Positions 41,746 to 50,494 of a stretch of DNA of 64,000 nucleotides are shown piece after piece. Source of the stretch: Hoeflea_A sp965228435 (GTDB lineage: Bacteria; Pseudomonadota; Alphaproteobacteria; Rhizobiales; Rhizobiaceae); contig OZ245818.1 of NCBI GenBank assembly GCA_965228435.1, positions 4,340,001-4,404,000 on the forward strand, in the 5' to 3' direction. The position numbers and the translations under genes were made by a program. Positions within the stretch are counted from its first letter, which is position 1, and each line of letters begins with the position of its first letter. The notes beneath the pieces are model-generated. The model did not search any database, was not told the DNA's origin, and saw only the letters and a program-made list of their open reading frames with translations.

Positions 41746-43725
41746 ATGGGTTTGGCGATGCCGTCTGCCGGGCTTCGAAGCTTGCACGATATTGAAGCGT
41801 TTGAGCAGGTTCCGATTGAACAGCGCAATATCCCGGCGTCGAGCTATGAGGCGCTCAAAGAAGGGGCCGCCATCGATCCTGATGCTCCGGCCATATCCTT
41901 TTTCGCGGATGCGTCCCATATCGATTCCCCGACTGTCTTCAGCCACCGGGAGTTCATTGCCAATGTGCATCGCACGGCCAATGCGTTGCGTCGTTTGGGC
42001 GTCGAGCGGGACGAGGTTGTCGCCTATGTGCTGCCCAATCTGCCGGAAACCCATTTCGTCATATGGGGCGGAAGTGCTGCCGGGCAGGTCCTGGCGATCA
42101 ATCCGATGCTCGAGGCAGTTCAGATTTCAGACCTTCTGCGAGCAGCGCGGGTGCGTGTTGTTGTAACAGTGGACGAAGCTGCGTCGCCGGACATATGGAC
42201 GAAAGTATCGCAGGCCGCGCGAGGCCAGGTATTCCTGCGGCACATTCTGATGTGCGACACCGATCGGTACCGGGGCTCAGGCGGCTTGGAAAAGCGCTCT
42301 GAATCACTATCTCCTGAATTTTCCTATCTCAGGTCCGCAGGGCTTGCGGTCAGCCCATTCTGGGATGAATTGCGCGGTGAGCGCTCGGATTCTCTTGATT
42401 TCCCGCCTCCCACAGGCAGTGATCTGTCGACGTTGCTCTGCACGGGCGGAACGACCGGATCGCCCAAAATTGCCAAGCGCACCCATTCCGCTGAAGCGTT
42501 CACGTGTTGGGCCACCGCACAGTTCAATCCAGACCTTTACGCCAGCCGCAGAACATCTTTTTGTGGTCTTCCCCTGTTTCACTCCAACGCCATCATGGTG
42601 TCCGGGCTGCTTCCACTGATGTATGGCGGGCACGTGGTGCTGGGCGGGCTGGGTGGCTATCGCTCCGAGGGGATTCTGGCCAACTTCTGGAAAATCGCGG
42701 AGCACTTTCAAGTTGCTGTGTTCTCCGGTGTACCCGCCATATACGACGCGCTGCTGCAGATCCCCAGGCAAGACGAAAGTCTGTCCTCGCTAGTCTGTGG
42801 CGTGTGTGGTGCAGCGCCGATGCCGCGAGAGCTCTTTCGCACATTTGAAAAAACCACGGGCGTCAGGATCATCGAGGGCTACGGCCTGACTGAAGGCACC
42901 GTCATCTCGTCGCGCAACCCGTTGTTCACGGACGAGCCGCAGATCGGGTCAATCGGCCTGCGCCTTCCTTACCAAAGGATGCGATCGGCAATCATCGACG
43001 AGGCGGGCGCATTTCTTCGCTGGGCGGAGATCGACGAAGGCGGCGAAATCTGCATCTCCGGGCCCAACCTGTTTGATGGATATTTGATCGAGGACCAAAA
43101 TCGGGGCGTCTGGTTCGATCAAGACGGGCGGCACTGGTTCCTGACAGGCGACCTGGCTCGCCAGGACCGCGCTGGCTACTTTTGGATGACTGGCCGCAAA
43201 AAGGAACTGATCATTCGCGGTGGGCACAACATCGATCCCGCGATGATCGAAGAAGCCATGCAAGCCCATCCGCAAGTGTCCATGGCCGCTGCTGTAGGGC
43301 GGCCGGACGCAGCCGTCGGCGAAGTACCGGTACTCTATTTTCAAAGCTGCGACGGTGATGATGTCGATCTCGATGACATCGCCCGGTTTGCGCGCGTGCA
43401 TGTGCCGGAAAGGGCGGCGATCCCCAAGGACTTCATTCGTCTTGATTCCCTTCCGCTCACCGCCGTTGGAAAGATCAACAAACTCGCCCTGAACATGCTG
43501 GAAGTCGAGAGAATTGTTCGGCTCGAAGCAGAACGAGCGGGTGCGGACATAAACGACCTGACCGTGGCAATTGATCCGCGCCGGGGAGCGGTCGCGACCA
43601 TCTCAATCCGTTCGGGCCTGGAGTCATTCAGCCAGGCTCTCGGAGGCTACGCCATCACCGTGGACATGAAAGACGCTGGTGGGTGCGGCGCCATTCAATC
43701 CTCCTCGATCTCTGCAACAGGCTGA
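41746..43725 (+). CDS. acyl-CoA synthetase / AMP-dependent ligase
   Basis: Adenylate-forming ligase of 659 residues, longer than the usual 520-560 because of a tail of about 70 residues. Motifs: P-loop LLCTGGTTGSPKIAKRTH (about residue 228), GYGLTEGT, LTGDLARQDRAGYFWMTGRKKELIIRGG (given as landmark residues 470-497; hinge and A8), and the C-terminal catalytic Lys in AVGKINKLAL. It should activate a carboxylic acid to its CoA thioester. GGAGGAAGGA precedes the ATG. It heads the operon with the TRAP transporter (11-bp gap), so it probably acts on the imported acid. Confidence 0.9.
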   Translation: MGLAMPSAGLRSLHDIEAFEQVPIEQRNIPASSYEALKEGAAIDPDAPAISFFADASHIDSPTVFSHREFIANVHRTANALRRLGVERDEVVAYVLPNLPETHFVIWGGSAAGQVLAINPMLEAVQISDLLRAARVRVVVTVDEAASPDIWTKVSQAARGQVFLRHILMCDTDRYRGSGGLEKRSESLSPEFSYLRSAGLAVSPFWDELRGERSDSLDFPPPTGSDLSTLLCTGGTTGSPKIAKRTHSAEAFTCWATAQFNPDLYASRRTSFCGLPLFHSNAIMVSGLLPLMYGGHVVLGGLGGYRSEGILANFWKIAEHFQVAVFSGVPAIYDALLQIPRQDESLSSLVCGVCGAAPMPRELFRTFEKTTGVRIIEGYGLTEGTVISSRNPLFTDEPQIGSIGLRLPYQRMRSAIIDEAGAFLRWAEIDEGGEICISGPNLFDGYLIEDQNRGVWFDQDGRHWFLTGDLARQDRAGYFWMTGRKKELIIRGGHNIDPAMIEEAMQAHPQVSMAAAVGRPDAAVGEVPVLYFQSCDGDDVDLDDIARFARVHVPERAAIPKDFIRLDSLPLTAVGKINKLALNMLEVERIVRLEAERAGADINDLTVAIDPRRGAVATISIRSGLESFSQALGGYAITVDMKDAGGCGAIQSSSISATG

Positions 43726-43736
43726 AAGGACTCGAA

Positions 43737-44807
43737 ATGACAAAGTTCAGAAAATTATGCATCGGACTTGCGTTGGCCACCGGACTGGCCGCAACGACTG
43801 CCGCTGCAGAGACTGTCATCTACTACAATCATGGGACTGCCTCCAAAGGCACAATTCCCGCGACTCTGAAGTGGTACAAGAAGCGCGTTGCCGACCTGAC
43901 GGGTGGAGATGTCACGGTTGAGTTGCAATGGGGCAGCGCCCTGTTCAAGGCCGGGGCGGCGGTTCAATCCATCGGTGATGGCGTTGCAGAAGCTGGAACG
44001 ATCATTGCCGCCTATTTCCAGAAGGAAATGGCGGCTTATTCCCTCGCAAACCTGCCCATCAGTGGCTCGAATGTCTGGGTTGCGTTGAAGGCGACCGACA
44101 GGCTGATGCGCACCGAGCCGCAGGTTGGGGATCACCTTGCCCGAAACAATCTTGTCTACATCGGCACCTTCACGGGATCGGCTGTCAACGTCGCCTGCGC
44201 CGGTGATCCGATCAAGACCGTGGACGATATCAAGGGCAAGAAAATCCGTGGGACGGGGGTCTACGGAAAGGTTTTCGGCGAACTCGGTGCAACACGGGTG
44301 AATCTCTCGGTATTCGAGGCCTATCAGGCGCTCGATACCGGCCTCATCGATTGCACCCAGGGATATACCTACGTCATACCGACACTGAAATGGGATGAGG
44401 TCGTCGACAGCTACACTATCCTGAACTGGGGCCAGGTTGGCGGTGTCGGATTCTTCATGAACAAGCAGTTCTTCGACTCGATGAGCGAAGCCAACCAGGA
44501 AGCCGTCCTTCAGGCGGGGCGGGAAATGACGGACGTCTATGCAAAGATCGTCAGCGATGTGAATGCGAATGTGCTGCGCGGTCTGCGAAGTGGTGAAGGC
44601 CCCAACAAGATCGAAGTCATCGATCTTGATGCCGCGGATACCGCCAGACTCAATGAAGCTGCGCTGCCCTTCATTGAGGAATGGCGTGAAAACGCAGCCA
44701 GCGTGGGCCTCGATCCCGATGCCCTGATGGACACTTTCGTCGCCGCTGTTGAGGAGTATTCAGCCGAATATGAGGCCAAGGGGTATCCCTGGACCCGCAG
44801 TCAATAG
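43737..44807 (+). CDS. TRAP transporter substrate-binding protein (DctP type)
   Basis: Periplasmic binding protein of 356 residues with a signal peptide (LALATGLAATTAAA). The TRAP arginine region reads IKGKKIRGTGVYGKVFGELG and the family helix KWDEVVDSYTIL is present. GAAAGGA lies before the ATG. With the DctQ and DctM genes downstream it forms a complete TRAP importer for an organic acid. An intercistronic hairpin follows, consistent with higher production of this subunit. Confidence 0.93.
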   Translation: MTKFRKLCIGLALATGLAATTAAAETVIYYNHGTASKGTIPATLKWYKKRVADLTGGDVTVELQWGSALFKAGAAVQSIGDGVAEAGTIIAAYFQKEMAAYSLANLPISGSNVWVALKATDRLMRTEPQVGDHLARNNLVYIGTFTGSAVNVACAGDPIKTVDDIKGKKIRGTGVYGKVFGELGATRVNLSVFEAYQALDTGLIDCTQGYTYVIPTLKWDEVVDSYTILNWGQVGGVGFFMNKQFFDSMSEANQEAVLQAGREMTDVYAKIVSDVNANVLRGLRSGEGPNKIEVIDLDAADTARLNEAALPFIEEWRENAASVGLDPDALMDTFVAAVEEYSAEYEAKGYPWTRSQ

Positions 44808-44819
44808 AAGCCGCCCAAT

Positions 44820-44847
44820 TCCGATCCGGCCCTCCAGTCGGATCGGA
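44820..44847 (+). repeat. intercistronic hairpin between dctP-like and dctQ-like genes
   Basis: Perfect 9-bp stem TCCGATCCG / CGGATCGGA with a 10-nt loop, 12 nt after the binding-protein stop. No T-run. Probably stabilises the upstream message or slows read-through so the binding protein is made in excess. Confidence 0.6.
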
Positions 44848-44870
44848 GCCGTTTCAGTCGGGAGGCCGCT

Positions 44871-45356
44871 ATGCTCAAGCGCATCGAGAAGGTGTGCGTT
44901 GATACTGCCACCGTTGCCATCATGTTGCTGGCAATCCTGATCTTCGCAGACGTTGTCGCATTGAACGTTTTCAATCGTTCGGTACCGGACACCATCGTCA
45001 TTGTGCGGGAATTGATGGTTTTGGCGATCGTCATGCCGTTGGCGGCCGCAACGGCCAATAGGGCTCACATTTCCGTCGAAGTGTTTGCCAATGCCCTGCC
45101 GGAACGAGTCACCAGCTGGTTTGTTCTGTTTGGATCGGTCTTTGGGTTACTCGCTCTGACGCCGATTCTTTATTCGGGCGGCAAGGAATTCCTGCATCAA
45201 TGGTCGAATGCCAGCGTCTTTTACGGCGACTTGAACCTGCCGCGATGGCCTGGGCGCCTGGCCTTTCTGCTCGGCATTGCGCTGGCCTGGATCCGCCTGT
45301 CGGTCATGATTTTCTTCGATTTAAGGACGCTGTCGAAAGGCGAATTGATCACCTGA
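44871..45356 (+). CDS. TRAP transporter small permease (DctQ type)
   Basis: Four-helix membrane subunit, 161 residues. It contains the family pattern RELMVLAIVMPLAAATANRAHISVEVFANALPE (landmark residues 44-76) in which the polar HISV segment follows helix 2. GGGAGG precedes the ATG. It stabilises the large permease and couples the binding protein. Confidence 0.9.
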   Translation: MLKRIEKVCVDTATVAIMLLAILIFADVVALNVFNRSVPDTIVIVRELMVLAIVMPLAAATANRAHISVEVFANALPERVTSWFVLFGSVFGLLALTPILYSGGKEFLHQWSNASVFYGDLNLPRWPGRLAFLLGIALAWIRLSVMIFFDLRTLSKGELIT

Positions 45357-45397
45357 CGCCCGCCTGCACCAAAATCAGCTAACACCAGGAACTGGAC

Positions 45398-46738
45398 ATG
45401 GACCCCGCCCAAATCGGTATCGTTGCCTTCGCCGTCTTGCTGATTTTGCTTGCGGTGCGTGTGCCAATAGCTTTTGCCCTAGCGGGTGTGGCGACACTCG
45501 CGGCTTTCACGATATTTGCCTTCCGCACAGGTACTTTCATGCCTGAAAGAGCCATCAGGCCGACGTCTTCCCTGGTCTTTTCCAATTCCTTTGATCTTGT
45601 GCATTCATTCGAACTGTCCACAATCCCGCTGTTCATCGCTTTGGGAAACATCGCCTACAGAGCCGGTATCACCACTTCCGTATACGATGCCGCCAAGGTC
45701 TGGCTGACAAGGGTTCGCGGTGGCATTGCCGTCGCCTCGATCATGGGGTGCGGCGGTTTTTCGGCGATTACCGGATCAAGTCTGGCCTGCGCATCCACAA
45801 TGGGCAAAATTTGCACGCCGGAAATGCTTCGGCTCGGTTACGATCCAAGGTTAGCGACCGCCAGTGTGGCGGCCGGCGGTACGCTCGGATCCCTGATACC
45901 ACCCAGCATTCTATTCATCATCTACGCGATCTTTACCGAAACATCGATCAACAAGCTTTTCATCGCTGGCATTCTCCCAGGTTTGTTGACCCTGGTCGGG
46001 TTCATTGGCGTTGTGATGATTTGGGCGCAAACCAATCCGGAGGCTGTACCGGCTCGCGGTGAGCGCACCACCGTTGCCCGAAAAATCGCGGCGTTCAGAC
46101 AGGCGTGGCCGGCGGCTCTCATATTCCTGATCATCGTTGTCGGCATATATGGCGGCTTCTTTACTGCCACTGCCGCCGCCGCCGTCAGTGTCGTGGTCAC
46201 CTGCATGATCGGATTGATGCAACGCAGGCTCGGGCTCGGAGATATCTGGCTTGCCGTCCGGGAAACCGCGGTTCAGACTGGCGCTTTGTTTCTGATTGCG
46301 GCCGGCGCAAAGATCTTTGTCGGCGCAATCGCGCTCACGGGTCTGGCAACGGAACTGGTCAACTGGGTGGAACAGGCGGAGCTATCGCAAGCATCGCTCC
46401 TGCTCGCGATATGCCTGGTCTACCTGGTGTTGGGGATGTTTCTCGATCCGATCGGCATCATGGTCCTGACCCTGCCGCTCATCACCCCGTTGGTGGAATC
46501 CTACAACATGAACCTGATCTGGTTCGGCGTTGTGGTGGTCAAACTGCTCGAAATCGGCCTGATCACACCGCCTGTCGGTCTCAACGTTTTCGTGTTGTCG
46601 AATGTGGTGGGGAAGGACGCGCCGATCGGATTGATCTTTTCGGGCATCTGGCGGTTTCTGAGCGTCGACATTCTGGTCTTACTGCTCATCGTCGCATTTC
46701 CGGCCATATCCCTGATGCTGTCCGATTCGGTCCAATAG
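45398..46738 (+). CDS. TRAP transporter large permease (DctM type)
   Basis: Sodium-driven translocation subunit, 446 residues with about twelve helices. Characteristic segments include the GSSLACASTMGKICTPEML loop, GGTLGSLIPPSILFIIYA, MFLDPIGIMVLTLPLITPL and LITPPVGLNVFVLSNV. It completes the importer begun by the genes at 43737 and 44871. The next promoter region, with operator copy C, starts right after its stop. Confidence 0.94.
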   Translation: MDPAQIGIVAFAVLLILLAVRVPIAFALAGVATLAAFTIFAFRTGTFMPERAIRPTSSLVFSNSFDLVHSFELSTIPLFIALGNIAYRAGITTSVYDAAKVWLTRVRGGIAVASIMGCGGFSAITGSSLACASTMGKICTPEMLRLGYDPRLATASVAAGGTLGSLIPPSILFIIYAIFTETSINKLFIAGILPGLLTLVGFIGVVMIWAQTNPEAVPARGERTTVARKIAAFRQAWPAALIFLIIVVGIYGGFFTATAAAAVSVVVTCMIGLMQRRLGLGDIWLAVRETAVQTGALFLIAAGAKIFVGAIALTGLATELVNWVEQAELSQASLLLAICLVYLVLGMFLDPIGIMVLTLPLITPLVESYNMNLIWFGVVVVKLLEIGLITPPVGLNVFVLSNVVGKDAPIGLIFSGIWRFLSVDILVLLLIVAFPAISLMLSDSVQ

Positions 46739-46749
46739 GTCGAAATTTC

Positions 46750-46776
46750 GTGTCCGAAACTGTCAAGACTTTGTCC
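46750..46776 (+). promoter_or_regulatory. AraC-type operator, copy C (tautomerase operon promoter)
   Basis: TGTCC half-sites 21 bp apart with core CAAGAC, CATG 8 nt downstream at 46785-46788, 147 bp before the first tautomerase ATG. It begins 12 bp after the DctM stop, so the tautomerase genes have their own regulated promoter. Confidence 0.74.
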
Positions 46777-46923
46777 GCCGCAATCATGTAGCCAAAGCTT
46801 TTGATTGGTCATGATGGCACCGGAAAATGCGGTCGATAGGAACGGCCAACGGTTGGCTACCTCGGCTTGTCGTTCTTCGAAAGCACACGAAACGGAATCA
46901 TCAGTCAGATGGCAGGAGAACAG

Positions 46924-47250
46924 ATGGCGGCGATACCCTACAGGTGCATGGTTCAGCAAGGTCATATTTCTTCGCGGGTCGAGGCCTCCCTGCGAGAGCG
47001 TCTGGACGAGTTTTCGAAACGCGCGTTCGGTGCGCCGGCCGTGTTTAACTGGTTGGTCGTGCCGGCCAACAGTGGGTTCACTGCCGGACAACCATCAAGC
47101 TGCTCCTTCGTTCTCGCGCTCTCCAACCAGGTTCTGGACAAGGAACACCGCACTCGGCTGCTGCGCGCGGTATGCGATATCTGGATGCAGGAAACCGGTT
47201 GCTCTCTCGACGAAGTGGTCGCCGCTATCGGCGACCCGCGCGATGGATAG
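46924..47250 (+). CDS. tautomerase-superfamily-like protein lacking Pro-1
   Basis: A 108-residue protein with the beta-alpha-beta look of the MIF/tautomerase superfamily (RVEASLRERLDEFSKRAFG; SFVLALSNQVLDKEHRTRLLRAV). The ATG at 46924 has AGGAGAA ideally placed. From that start the N terminus reads MAAIPYRCM, so the catalytic N-terminal proline is absent; the frame is open further but no start gives MP. It may be inactive alone and form a heteromer with the adjacent tautomerase. Weak sequence match; the call rests partly on the neighbour. Confidence 0.6.
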   Translation: MAAIPYRCMVQQGHISSRVEASLRERLDEFSKRAFGAPAVFNWLVVPANSGFTAGQPSSCSFVLALSNQVLDKEHRTRLLRAVCDIWMQETGCSLDEVVAAIGDPRDG

Positions 47251-47259
47251 GAAAGACAC

Positions 47260-47676
47260 ATGCCGCTTTATCTTTGCAACTCCGTCGCCGGTGCCATTCA
47301 AGACGCCGCAAAGCAAAAAATAGCGTCCGATATCACCCGAATTCATTGTGCGTTGACCGGCGCACCCGCCAAGTTTGTGCACGCGTTCTTTCTCGAGAAT
47401 GCGCCAAACCATTCGCTCGACGGAAAGTCGATCTGCTTGACCGGCAACATCCGTGCCGGGCGGACGAAAACACAGAAAGACAACATCAGACGGCAAATTC
47501 TCGCTTCCATTTCCGCGCATACGGGCCACGACCGGAAGGAGGTCGTCGTCCGGATCGTCGACACGCCGGCGAACTGGGTCATGGAAGGCGGTGAGGTCTT
47601 CCCGGAGCCCGGAGAAGAAGAAGAGTGGATGATCAAATACGAGGCCAAGTTGGCCGCTGAAGCGGCTGACAAGTGA
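47260..47676 (+). CDS. tautomerase family protein, cis-CaaD/Cg10062-like
   Basis: A 138-residue tautomerase-superfamily enzyme starting MPLYLCNSV, so the catalytic Pro-1 is exposed after Met removal. Residues matching the cis-3-chloroacrylic acid dehalogenase group are the His in ITRIH, the two Arg in IRAGRTKTQ and the Glu in VMEGGE, with the C-terminal PEPGEEEEW like the family's. The active-site Tyr of cis-CaaD appears replaced (VRIVDTP). Hydration or tautomerisation of an unsaturated acid is plausible. It lies 9 bp after the Pro-1-less paralogue. Confidence 0.8.
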   Translation: MPLYLCNSVAGAIQDAAKQKIASDITRIHCALTGAPAKFVHAFFLENAPNHSLDGKSICLTGNIRAGRTKTQKDNIRRQILASISAHTGHDRKEVVVRIVDTPANWVMEGGEVFPEPGEEEEWMIKYEAKLAAEAADK

Positions 47677-47692
47677 CTGAAAGGCAAACACC

Positions 47693-48115
47693 ATGCTCGC
47701 CGAAAACCGCCTGCCAAGCCACCGCGCCCTGACGATTCTGGCAAGATTGCTGTTCACGTCTCTGTTCATTTTGTCGGGGATAACTCATTTCACCAACGTC
47801 CCCTATTACATGTCTTTGATGCCGCTCTGGGTGCCTTTTCCCTTGTTCCTTGTTTTCCTTTCCGGTGTCATCGAACTGGCCGGCGCGACCATGATCCTCT
47901 TCAATTGGCGCCCGCATCTTGGCGGCTGGTTGCTTATCATCTTTTTGCTGCCAGTCACTGTTGTGGTCCACGGCTATGAAATGGCAAACGCCCAGGACGA
48001 AACATGGTTTCTGGTCCAACAGGCGCACTTCCTGAAAGGCTTTGCGCTCGCAGGAGCGGCGTTGCTGATCACCCAGCTTGGAGTTACCCATCCGCAAGGG
48101 GCGCCAAAGGCGTAA
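47693..48115 (+). CDS. DoxX-like membrane protein
   Basis: A 140-residue protein with four hydrophobic helices. It starts ILARLLFTSLFILSGITHFTN and contains FLSGVIELAGATMILFNW, both typical of DoxX/SURF4-like proteins. DoxX members often serve as quinone-linked subunits beside oxidoreductases. Here it lies between the tautomerases and a GMC oxidoreductase, so a link to electron transfer from that flavoenzyme is possible but unproven. Confidence 0.82.
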   Translation: MLAENRLPSHRALTILARLLFTSLFILSGITHFTNVPYYMSLMPLWVPFPLFLVFLSGVIELAGATMILFNWRPHLGGWLLIIFLLPVTVVVHGYEMANAQDETWFLVQQAHFLKGFALAGAALLITQLGVTHPQGAPKA

Positions 48116-48232
48116 CGGCGCCGGTCCGGCCACAAAAAGGCCTCGAACAAGAACATTCTCCGTCCGTGTTATGAGTCCGCGATTAAGCTCTTCAAGAGGT
48201 GCCGCGGGCGCGATGAGCGGCGGGAGGTTCGA

Positions 48233-49891
48233 GTGGGTTACGACTACGTCGTCGTCGGCGGCGGTTCCGCAGGGGCGGTAGTGGCTTCGCGCCTGAGCGA
48301 GGATCCAGATATCAGCGTATGCCTGCTGGAAGCAGGTGGTGATGGCAAGGGGCTGTTGATCCGCATGCCGGTCGCCGGGATCGCGATGCTGCCCGGCCGT
48401 CCCAGGATCAACAATTGGGCCTATGAAACCGTGCCCCAGCCTGGCCTCAACGGCCGCCGCGGCTATCAGCCGCGCGGTCGGATGCTGGGCGGGTCCAGCG
48501 CGATGAATGCCATGCTTTATGTGCGCGGCCATCAAAGTGACTATGACGGCTGGGCGGACCTCGGATGCGACGGCTGGTCTCATGCAGACGTGCTGCCTTT
48601 TTTCAAACGGGCGGAGAACAATGCCTGGGGCGGTGATGAGCTGCATGGGGATGCTGGCCCGCTCAGCGTTTGCGACCAGCAAGCGCCGCGCGGGGTCTCG
48701 CATGCGTTTGTCGAGGCAGCACGCGAACACCAGATTCCCGCCAATGAGGATTTCAATGGGGCGACGCAGGAAGGCGTCGGTCTCTACCAGGTGACCCAGT
48801 TTCACGACGGCCAGCGGCGCGGCGAGCGGTGTTCCACGGCCGCGGCCTACCTGCATCCCCATACCAACCGCGGCAATCTAAACATCGTCACCGGAGCCCA
48901 TGCCTGTCGGGTGCTCGTTGACGGCAAGCGGGCGACTGGTGTCGTCTACCGGCAGGGTGGCACTGAAAAAACAGTTGAGGCCCGGCGTGAGGTTGTTCTT
49001 TGTGGCGGTGCCTTCGCGTCTCCGCAATTGCTGATGCTGTCCGGTATCGGGCGCGCGGAAGAACTCAAACAGCACGGAATTCAGGTCGTGCACGACTTGC
49101 CCGGAGTGGGCCAGAACCTGCAGGATCACCCGGATTTCATTCTCACCTACAAGTCGAAGTCGAAGGACCTTGCCGGCATCGGCGTTGCGGGAACGGTGGC
49201 GCTTATCCGCCATATTATGCAATGGCGGCGGGACGGTGGCGGCATGATGGCAAGCCCTCTGGCCGAAGCCGGTGCGTTCATCCGAACGGATCCTTCCCTG
49301 GAGAGGCCCGATATCCAACTGCATTTCGTCATATCGATGATCGGCAATCACGCCCGGACCATCCGCTTCGGCTACGGCTATTCCTGCCATGTCTGCGTCT
49401 TGCGGCCGGAATCGAGAGGCGAGGTCCGACTGCCCTCGGCCGATCCGATGGCAGGTCCGATCATCGACCCGCAGTTTCTCTCCGATCGCCGCGACGTCGA
49501 AGTGCTGATCAGGGGCGCCAAGCTGACCCGGTCCATTCTCGAAGCGCCGGCGATGGATGCCTATCGGGGTGACGAGCTCCACACAAAGCACGACATGAGC
49601 GACGCTGAGTGGGAAAGCCACATCCGCGACCGTGCCGATACGATCTATCATCCGGTCGGAACCTGCAAAATGGGCGTAGATGCCGAGGCCGTCGTCGATC
49701 CGAGGCTTCGTGTGCATGGTCTTGAAGGATTGCGGGTGGTCGACGCCTCGATCATGCCGACGCTGATCGGTGGCAACACCAATGCGCCGACGATCATGAT
49801 TGCCGAGAAGGCCGCTGACATGATCCGCGATGACCGGAACGCTGACCCCGGCTTCAGCCGTCACTTTGATGACAAAATCCGAATTGATTGA
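48233..49891 (+). CDS. GMC-family flavin oxidoreductase
   Basis: FAD-dependent alcohol dehydrogenase/oxidase of the choline dehydrogenase-like group, 552 residues. The FAD-binding Rossmann motif is DYVVVGGGSAGAVVASRLSE; the GMC signatures are RGRMLGGSSAMNAMLYVRG and GAFASPQLLMLSGIG. The C-terminal active-site pair is in YHPVGTCKMG (His) and GNTNAPTIMIAEKAADMI (Asn). GTG start with GGGAGG upstream. It probably oxidises an alcohol or hydroxyacid intermediate of the pathway encoded upstream. Substrate not predictable. Confidence 0.92.
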   Translation: MGYDYVVVGGGSAGAVVASRLSEDPDISVCLLEAGGDGKGLLIRMPVAGIAMLPGRPRINNWAYETVPQPGLNGRRGYQPRGRMLGGSSAMNAMLYVRGHQSDYDGWADLGCDGWSHADVLPFFKRAENNAWGGDELHGDAGPLSVCDQQAPRGVSHAFVEAAREHQIPANEDFNGATQEGVGLYQVTQFHDGQRRGERCSTAAAYLHPHTNRGNLNIVTGAHACRVLVDGKRATGVVYRQGGTEKTVEARREVVLCGGAFASPQLLMLSGIGRAEELKQHGIQVVHDLPGVGQNLQDHPDFILTYKSKSKDLAGIGVAGTVALIRHIMQWRRDGGGMMASPLAEAGAFIRTDPSLERPDIQLHFVISMIGNHARTIRFGYGYSCHVCVLRPESRGEVRLPSADPMAGPIIDPQFLSDRRDVEVLIRGAKLTRSILEAPAMDAYRGDELHTKHDMSDAEWESHIRDRADTIYHPVGTCKMGVDAEAVVDPRLRVHGLEGLRVVDASIMPTLIGGNTNAPTIMIAEKAADMIRDDRNADPGFSRHFDDKIRID

Positions 49892-49935
49892 TCGCGCTCA
49901 AGGACAAAAGGGCAATCACGTGGTTTGATTGTCCC

Positions 49936-50433
49936 ATGGCCGCCAAAACAAAACAGCAGCTCCTGGATCTGTCCGAGAAGGAATTCGTAAAACTGAGCGC
50001 CAGTCTTGATGGTGTCGGTGAGGATTTGGCGACAACGCTGCATCCCGAAGACGGCATATCGATCAAGGACACGGTGCTGCACCGAGTTCACTGGATTCAT
50101 CTCTTTCTGGGCTGGTATCGGGACGGCGTCGCCGGCAAGGCCGTGACAACGCCAGCGCCCGGTTACAAATGGAACCAACTCAAAGAATACAACGCCAAAA
50201 TCCGGGCGGAGACCGCCGATGTCACCTGGACAGCAGCTCTGAGCCAGCTTGAGCAGGCCCATCGTGAGCTGATGGATCTGCTGGCGAGCCTGAGCGAGAG
50301 TGAGCTTTACGGTCCGAAGAAATACGACTGGACCAACACCTGGAAGATCGGCCGTTGGGCCGAAGCCTCCGGGCCAAGCCACTACCGTTCGGCGGTGAAA
50401 TACATCCGATCCTTGAAGAGAAGCGTCGCCTGA
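49936..50433 (+). CDS. ClbS/DfsB family four-helix-bundle protein
   Basis: A 165-residue protein (MAAKTKQQLLDLSEKEF) with the pattern of the ClbS/DfsB DinB-like family: SLDGVGEDLATTL, VLHRVHWIHLFLGWYRDG, PAPGYKWNQLKEYN and a C-terminal WAEASGPSHYRSAVKYIRS. ClbS itself is a cyclopropane hydrolase giving colibactin self-resistance; most members have unknown roles. The ATG at 49936 was chosen over the upstream ATG at 49888, which overlaps the GMC gene. Confidence 0.82.
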   Translation: MAAKTKQQLLDLSEKEFVKLSASLDGVGEDLATTLHPEDGISIKDTVLHRVHWIHLFLGWYRDGVAGKAVTTPAPGYKWNQLKEYNAKIRAETADVTWTAALSQLEQAHRELMDLLASLSESELYGPKKYDWTNTWKIGRWAEASGPSHYRSAVKYIRSLKRSVA

Positions 50434-50463
50434 CGCCCGACCGGACTGTTCGGGCAGGCGTCA
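50431..50463. terminator. hairpin between convergent genes
   Basis: TGACGCC pairs with GGCGTCA, with further inner pairing (CCGA/TCGG) around a short loop. It starts within the ClbS-like stop codon and lies 31 bp before the end of the minus-strand lipoprotein gene. Likely a bidirectional terminator. Confidence 0.6.
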
Positions 50464-50494
50464 GACCATTCGTAGTATAGTTGGGCCAGTAGCT

